Assembly (NCBI GenBank): GCA_001931905.2
Contig: MSJI02000779.1
Coordinates: forward strand, 1 to 22,470
DNA: 22,470 nt
Direction of reading: 5' to 3'
Source: Cladosporium sp. IMV 00045
Lineage: Eukaryota; Ascomycota; Dothideomycetes; Cladosporiales; Cladosporiaceae
The stretch's first letter is position 1. Each line of letters starts with the position of its first letter. Below the pieces are notes generated by a model. It made no database searches. It was not told the origin of the DNA and saw only the letters and a list, made by a program, of their open reading frames with translations. The position numbers were made by a program, and so were the translations under genes. This document shows positions 17,606-22,470 of the stretch, one piece after another.

Positions 17606-19180
17606 TCACATCCAAAGACACAGCTTCCCACTCGCCGTCCCCGCGGCAATCCAATCCATCTCATCATGAAACCTCGCCACAGCCGGCACGGCCGTAATCC
17701 CCTCCCCACCCAGCTGCGCCAACTGCTCTCCCTTGCTGGTATAAACATCCACAAACCGGTTCATGTTCCCGATCACGAACCGCTGGATCCCATCTCGAGG
17801 CTGCATCTGCCACTGCGCGCGCAAGATCGTCACCCACCGCCCCGTCTGGTTGTTATGCGGGATCACGGCCGAAGGCTGCATTTCCTCCTCGGAAAGCTGC
17901 GCTCGGCCCGGCTTGCTGTCGGCCAGGGAGGCGAAGTCGTAGATCTTCACCGTGTCGTCGTACGATGCCGTGGCGACTTGGCCCGCGGCGTTGAAGGCCG
18001 CGTGGCTGACGCTGAGGCTGCTGGCGTGCTCGCCGAGCAGGGAGGGGGAGCGCGAGGCGCCTTTGCCAGAGATCTTGCGCAGGTCGAAAAGTTTCAGCGT
18101 GCGGTCCAGGGAGGCGGTGGCGACTAGGTGGGGTTGCGCGGGGTGCAGTGAGAAGCCGCCGATTTTCTTCTCGCTGAGTTGGAACAGCTCGGCGGTCTCG
18201 TGCGTGGGCGCGCGCATGTCTTTGATCCCGAATTGGCCGTCGAGGGTCGTGAAGTGAAGCATGTTCGGTTCGAGCCGGCTGGCTTCCACGCCCGAGATGG
18301 GCTCGTCGGCGGCTTTGTCTTCGGGCGCGTAGACTTCGATTGCTTTGCCGGCGGCGAGGTCGAGTTTGCGTATTGAGCTGTCGTAGGAGGCGGAGTAGAG
18401 GGCATTCTGGTCGTTGGGCGCGAACTGGAAGGCGCTGATTGTTCGCGTGTGGATTTTGAAGGTAGTGATGGCCGGCTCGAAGTCCTCGTCACCGTCTTCG
18501 TCCGCGTCGTCGGCTTCTTGCTTGATTTGCTCGGGTGCTGTTTGCGAGCCGTCGAATAGGCCAAGACTGCCCAACTTATCGCCAGCGAATGCTAATGCCT
18601 TGTCTCTGGTCGGATGCAGGCCGAGACTGTATATGCGTTCGGGCGTGATCTTGATCCTGTTCGGTTCTGCGCCTTCCCATAATTGTAGATTGCTCATGCG
18701 CTCGCGAACCTCGCGCAGCTCTTTATCCGTCGTTTCCTTGACATCTTGCGCGTCGAACGTTCGCTCACCAGGATTCGCAGGTCCGACAGCAGTGAGCCAA
18801 TTGCCCGCGCGATTCCACGTGCGACCATTGACAACCGCATCGACGAGATTAATATCGTCACTGACTCTCATGCGCTTTGCCCTCTGCTGCTCCTGGAACG
18901 CCTCGGCCTCCTCTTCCTGTTTCTGCCGTGCGACTTCGGAGTCTGCGACGATGCCTTGAAGGCGTCTGGACGAGCGTCGTGGCGTGACTTCTTCTTTGAC
19001 CTTCTTCTCTTGAGGTTTCTTTCGCTTTTGACCAGAGCTGGCTGTCGGTTTGGGTTTTGCTCCTACTCCTGTCTGTTGCGCATCGAGTTGGAGCTGTTTG
19101 AGGAGAGCTTGGTTCTTCGCGATCTTCTCCTGGCGTGCGAGCTCATATTCGCTGAGATTTTGGTCGGATTTCTTCGCCAT
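17606..19180 (-). CDS. CMR1: DNA damage-binding protein CMR1 (WDR76-type WD40 protein)
   Basis: WD40-repeat protein linked to genome maintenance; yeast Cmr1 binds DNA, associates with histones and chaperonin, and gathers with damaged or misfolded nuclear proteins under replication stress. The intronless product is 524 aa, matching the roughly 520 aa of the family. The N-terminal region is Lys/Glu-rich with SEYELARQEKIAKNQALL (9-26) and the conserved TPRRSSRRLQG (66-76) seen in Cmr1/WDR76. WD repeats run from about residue 180: KITPERIYSLGLHP, TISAFQFAPNDQNALYSASYD, HFTTLDGQFGIKDMR, GGFSLHPAQPHLVATASLDRTLKLFDLR, SVSHAAFNAAGQVATASYDDTVKIYD, and a final repeat ending AAGTASGKLCLWM. An acidic insert (about 221-236) lies between the first two repeats. 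The ATG at 19180 gives the family's usual short Lys-rich start. It is divergent from HEM4 with 328 nt between them. Confidence 0.95.
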   Translation of the reverse strand: MAKKSDQNLSEYELARQEKIAKNQALLKQLQLDAQQTGVGAKPKPTASSGQKRKKPQEKKVKEEVTPRRSSRRLQGIVADSEVARQKQEEEAEAFQEQQRAKRMRVSDDINLVDAVVNGRTWNRAGNWLTAVGPANPGERTFDAQDVKETTDKELREVRERMSNLQLWEGAEPNRIKITPERIYSLGLHPTRDKALAFAGDKLGSLGLFDGSQTAPEQIKQEADDADEDGDEDFEPAITTFKIHTRTISAFQFAPNDQNALYSASYDSSIRKLDLAAGKAIEVYAPEDKAADEPISGVEASRLEPNMLHFTTLDGQFGIKDMRAPTHETAELFQLSEKKIGGFSLHPAQPHLVATASLDRTLKLFDLRKISGKGASRSPSLLGEHASSLSVSHAAFNAAGQVATASYDDTVKIYDFASLADSKPGRAQLSEEEMQPSAVIPHNNQTGRWVTILRAQWQMQPRDGIQRFVIGNMNRFVDVYTSKGEQLAQLGGEGITAVPAVARFHDEMDWIAAGTASGKLCLWM

Positions 19181-19508
19181 GATGTGATTGAAGCGGTGAA
19201 GAACAAATGAAATACCTCTTATTACAAAGGTGATGTGGTTTGAAATGTAAGTGAGAGCATCAAATGTCGCGTTCGATTTCGAAATTCAATGACGTCCACG
19301 CGACGACCGCGTCGTGCTTTCAAAGGGCCTTGAACTTTCCCAGTCCAAAGCGCTGCATGTGCCCCTCTCCAAACGGTGCCACCTTGATGCCTGACATATC
19401 CCCTTATTATCAAAACACTTCTTGTCCTCAATGGTTACGAGCGCTTTACTGATAGTTCGGAGATAATTCAAGTCAGACAATTCGATCAAAAGTCTGGGAA
19501 AACAAAAC
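19181..19508. promoter_or_regulatory. Divergent promoter between CMR1 and HEM4
   Basis: 328 nt between the two start codons and therefore the likely bidirectional promoter. I recognise no specific element beyond AT-rich segments near each start. Confidence 0.5.
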
Positions 19509-20510
19509 ATGGACTCAGTCACATCCGCCTTAAGCGACCTAAAAACCGACCAAGTCCCCGTCTACCTGCTCAAAACAATCTCAAGTCCCTCCGACGGCTA
19601 CGAAACGCACTTCTCCGACCTCGAAAACGGCCACTTCAAACCCATCTTCGTGCCCGTCCTGGAGCACATATTCCGCGACGATGCGCTGAGGAAACTGCGC
19701 CTTTCAGGCGAAAGATTCGCCTTCGCCGGCGGCAGCCCTGCCACCGCCCGCCAGAAAGCCACGCACAACCCGGCCAAACGGTATGGCGGGATCATTTTCA
19801 CGTCGCAGCGCGCCGTGGACGCATTCACCTTCGCCGTGGCGAAGCTGGACCCCGCGAAGAGAGCGATGTTCTTCGATCCCGCGATGCCGATTTACGTCGT
19901 GGGACCGGCGACGGCGAACGGCGTCAGGGCGATGGATTTGCCTTGTCCGGTTGTCGGGGAGGAGACGGGGAACGGAGAGGCGTTGGCGAGGTTCATCCTG
20001 GAGCATCAGAAAACTCTCCCTGAGGAGGTGACGCATTTGGACGGTAGGCGTTTGCCTCTTTTGTTCCCTGTGGGCGAGCAGAGGAGGGATATCATTCCGA
20101 AAACGCTCGCGTCTGAGGACTTGCCGGCCGAGGAGCGCACGCCAGTGCTGGAGCTGGTGGTCTACGAGACGGGGGAGATGGCTACGTTCGAGGAGGACTT
20201 CACGGTGCTGCTGGCGCAGGCCAAGGCGGCGGGCGTCAAGGAGCAGTGGGTGGTGGTCTTCTCGCCGCAGGGCTGCGAGGCGATGCTCATGTCGCTCGGC
20301 TGGCTGGAGGTGGGGACTGGCAAGTTCAGCCAGGCGAGGAGGGAGGCTGCGTCCGCCTCGTCGTCTGTCAGGACGAGGATCGCGGCCATTGGACCCACCA
20401 CGAAGCAGTACTTGACCGAGCAGTTTGGCTTCCAACCCGACGTGTGCGCGGAGAAGCCCAGCCCTGAGGGTGTCGGCCAAGGGATTTTGGAGAGTATGAA
20501 AGCGGACTAG
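19509..20510 (+). CDS. HEM4: Uroporphyrinogen-III synthase
   Basis: Cytosolic fourth step of haem biosynthesis: closes linear hydroxymethylbilane with inversion of ring D to give uroporphyrinogen III. The single-exon product is 333 aa, somewhat longer than the roughly 270 aa of yeast Hem4, as is common in filamentous fungi. Family features: an N-terminal VYLLKTISSPSDGYE strand, KPIFVPVLEHIF, GGIIFTSQRAVDAFTFAV (the SxRAV motif), PIYVVGPATANGVRAM, LLFPVGEQRRDIIPKTL, ELVVYETGEM, WVVVFSPQGCEAMLMSLGW and IAAIGPTTKQYLTEQFG near the end. The two-domain pattern is complete and no catalytic-region gap is seen; the family has few invariant residues, so identification rests on the set of motifs. The ATG at 19509 is followed directly by the conserved start. 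About 290 nt after the stop the DNA changes abruptly to the RIP-mutated transposon. Confidence 0.94.
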   Translation: MDSVTSALSDLKTDQVPVYLLKTISSPSDGYETHFSDLENGHFKPIFVPVLEHIFRDDALRKLRLSGERFAFAGGSPATARQKATHNPAKRYGGIIFTSQRAVDAFTFAVAKLDPAKRAMFFDPAMPIYVVGPATANGVRAMDLPCPVVGEETGNGEALARFILEHQKTLPEEVTHLDGRRLPLLFPVGEQRRDIIPKTLASEDLPAEERTPVLELVVYETGEMATFEEDFTVLLAQAKAAGVKEQWVVVFSPQGCEAMLMSLGWLEVGTGKFSQARREAASASSSVRTRIAAIGPTTKQYLTEQFGFQPDVCAEKPSPEGVGQGILESMKAD

Positions 20511-20803
20511 GTGCAGTGGGATGGGATGCGGAGTGATGTTTTGGTTGCATTTACTTGAAGAGCAATGGTGGATTGTCAGGGTTCTTGAAATTCACTCGTG
20601 TTGTTGGGAGCATTGATTATTGAGGCTGTAGCTAGCATGCGAGATACCCGTGCATAGATTTCATATACATATCGATGTAGATATGGTGTCAACACTTTTT
20701 TGGCGAGACATACTTGTCCGTAGTGATGCAAATCAACATCAACCGTTGATCAATAACTCGTTAATTAACGGTTATTAAACAAGCTATCTCAACTTATTAA
20801 TAA
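20511..20803. other. HEM4 3' region up to the transposon edge
   Basis: Ordinary composition with frequent CA and TG. A 7-bp inverted repeat (AACCGTT at 20741-20747, AACGGTT at 20767-20773) lies just before the composition changes. Nothing else is recognised. Confidence 0.45.
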
Positions 20804-22470
20804 TAGGGGCTTAGCCTATCTAGGAAGGTATAAGCGAATATTGCCTATCCTAGCCTAGGGCCGCTAAAGTAATAGAAAGCTAGTATATAGGTTATTTCTA
20901 CCTACTATTTAAATAATAAATATCTCTACTAATATAATATTAAATCACTATCTTTTTTAATTAGAACTTAGCTACTTTATCTATAAAAAGATCTAGGTAA
21001 GCGGATATATACTAGGAGGAAGTAACTAGGAGCGTAGTAGAAGGTAAATCCTAGCCCTAAATTACCTATAAATACTACTAGTATAGCTAGTTCTTAATTA
21101 ATAAAGAGCGTATAATTTATTACCTCTTACGCTACCCTATACTACCTAAGGACCTCCTACCTATTTATTAGCTAAAGCGGCCTCTATAGGAGTAATAGGT
21201 ACCTTAAGGGTATAGGTATAGGCCTAGGCCTTAGCCCTTTAACCGCCTTACTCCTACTAAGCACGCTCGGTATACTAAGGCCTACGTACGCTAGATCTAC
21301 GGCTATAGCCTCCCTTTAAATACTATAGATAATAACCTATTTAGGTCGTTTATAAATACTCTTAGGCCTATATTTACGCCTCCTTTACGCTATTAGCTAT
21401 CTACTACGCTTCTAAATACTACCTATAACGAGATCTATAAGGCTACGTAGCTAGTAATCTAGTAAAGCCACTAAATTACCCTTCTTACGGATAGATAGTC
21501 TAATCTACGTAGTAAATTAATAATTAACTACCTAGTAGCTACTCCTATATCTACCTACTTTATTAAATTAGAAGAGGCCGAAGGGAATAGGTATATAGCC
21601 GACTAGCTAGCTAAGGGTATTATAACGATAATTAAAGAGCTAGGCTACGAGCGAGTAATCGGTTTAACTACGGATAATACCTTAAATATAACCTCCGTAG
21701 CTACGCTAGTTTAATAGGAGTATCTAGGCCTTATTATACTCGGTTATAATACCTACTAATTAGCCTTATTAGTTAGTAATCTATTTAAGGCCTTATAGGC
21801 CTTATCTAAGGCCTTTAATAAAGTTAAGGCCGTAGTACGGTGCTTTAAGGCCTATCCGATAGCTATAGCCTTATTAATCTATATTATAACTACGTAAGGC
21901 CTTAAATATAAGGTAATCTAGCTACCTAGTAATATACGATAGTAAGGTAGGCTATATTACGTAAGATCTATTACTATAAATAGGACCTTACTTTAGGCTA
22001 TTACCTTTAGTAATAATATCCTTAGTAGTAGGCCTAGGCCTAATAAATAGGTCTCTTAGGAGGTAGTAAGGAATAAGATTATTAAACCCTCCTTTTAGGA
22101 CCTTAGTAGTTAAATTAAGGCTATCTTAGAGCCCTTTTTAAAGGTTACTATTACCCTTAAAAGCGACTAGCCTCGCTTATCTTATATCTACGCTAATCTT
22201 AGCTAGCTAAGGTACTAGTACTTTAAGACTAGCCTATTTAAAGTAGGTAAGATAGGCGAGATTATTTAATACCGCTTTAATAGGCTATATCATCCTTTAA
22301 TAACTATCGCCTTCCTTTATAACCCCTAGGAGCGTAATAAGAGGCCTTCGATTAAGGTTACTAATAACTAAATAAAGACCCTATAGCCCTTCTTAATAAC
22401 CTACTATAATAACGACTAGCTAAAGGCCTTAGCTATCTATAGCCTACTATACTACCTACGTATAAGGAGG
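20804..22470 (+). mobile_element. RIP-mutated hAT-superfamily DNA transposon (5' part, truncated by window edge)
   Basis: From about 20800 to the edge the DNA holds only six CA or TG dinucleotides by hand count (near 20842, 20946, 21262, 21469, 21841 and 22291), where about 200 would be expected by chance. CG is retained and TA is very common. This is the product of repeat-induced point mutation acting on CpA in both strands, a defence on duplicated DNA in Pezizomycotina. The content is a decayed hAT transposase gene, listed separately. TAGGGGC at 20804-20810 is a candidate start of a RIP-altered terminal inverted repeat (hAT ends often begin CAGGG or TAGGG). The other end and the 8-bp target duplication are outside view or cannot be proven. 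Confidence 0.85.
20983..22470 (+). pseudogene. RIP-inactivated hAT transposase (BED finger, DUF659-like)
   Basis: One reading frame (codons starting at 20983 and every third base to the edge, 496 codons) carries about 40 TAA/TAG codons and no TGA. Each fits CAA, CAG or TGG changed by CpA-to-TpA mutation on one strand or the other. Read through, it gives a coherent hAT transposase. At about 21064-21138 there is a BED-type zinc finger with two Cys-derived Tyr codons and the ending HLLRCP (from Y-L-L-R-Y-P). Then follow LPLNTIDNNLFRSFINTLRP, a D-x-W-S-N catalytic-region motif near 21490, INNYLVATP, a TTDN motif near 21670 and, near the edge, RFNRLYHPL. The ATA at 20983 is probably the former start ATG. 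No frameshift is needed over nearly 1.5 kb. The C-terminal dimerisation region lies outside the window. Confidence 0.82.

Noticed and set aside
19704..20480. 258-codon minus-strand Arg-rich frame
   Set aside because: Antisense of HEM4; Arg/His/Leu-rich composition typical of reverse reading of GC-rich coding DNA.
20804..22470. AT-rich tract as centromere or mitochondrial insertion
   Set aside because: The CA/TG depletion and decodable transposase frame explain it as a RIP-mutated transposon.

Overview
This window is nuclear DNA of a filamentous ascomycete (Pezizomycotina). The evidence is genes with short introns (mostly 51-95 nt, with GTAAGY/GTGAGT donors and CTAAC/CTGAC branch sites), C-ending codon preference, fungal-only families (PhiA-type cell wall protein, Ayg1-type hydrolase, CMR1), and a tract with the mark of repeat-induced point mutation (RIP). 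Dothideomycetes is my best guess from gene flavour, but no marker here fixes the class. There is no CRISPR, operon or bacterial feature.

Layout, left to right. A 5' fragment of hexokinase (minus strand, runs off the left edge) is divergent from the mitochondrial F1-ATPase inhibitor INH1. A 1.4 kb gene-free stretch follows, then ribosomal protein eL19 (minus, four coding exons, start codon split by an intron). Next come an F-box-like hypothetical and a DUF6314-like protein (both minus). The DUF6314-like gene shares a 430 nt promoter with a four-exon Ayg1-type alpha/beta hydrolase (plus). Downstream is a small conserved fungal gene broken by two frame changes (plus). Then follow a protein with an F-box-like segment and a SUMO-interacting motif (minus), the cleavage/polyadenylation factor MPE1 (minus, three exons), a 2.2 kb gene-poor stretch, a PhiA-like secreted cell wall protein (plus), the WD40 protein CMR1 (minus), and uroporphyrinogen-III synthase HEM4 (plus).

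The last ~1.67 kb (about 20,800 to the right edge) is a different kind of DNA: AT-rich, with only six CA/TG dinucleotides by my hand count. Read in one frame it is a hAT-superfamily transposase (BED finger plus DUF659-like catalytic region). About 40 in-frame TAA/TAG codons sit where CAA, CAG or TGG would have been, and I see no frameshift. It is a RIP-silenced transposon truncated by the window edge.

The host genes are mostly housekeeping (glycolysis, ATP synthase control, translation, mRNA 3'-end formation, haem synthesis, genome maintenance) and do not form a pathway or biosynthetic cluster. I find no clearly new system. The items most worth a second look are the RIP-decoded transposon, the split start codon and possible 7-nt exon of eL19, and the decayed small conserved gene.
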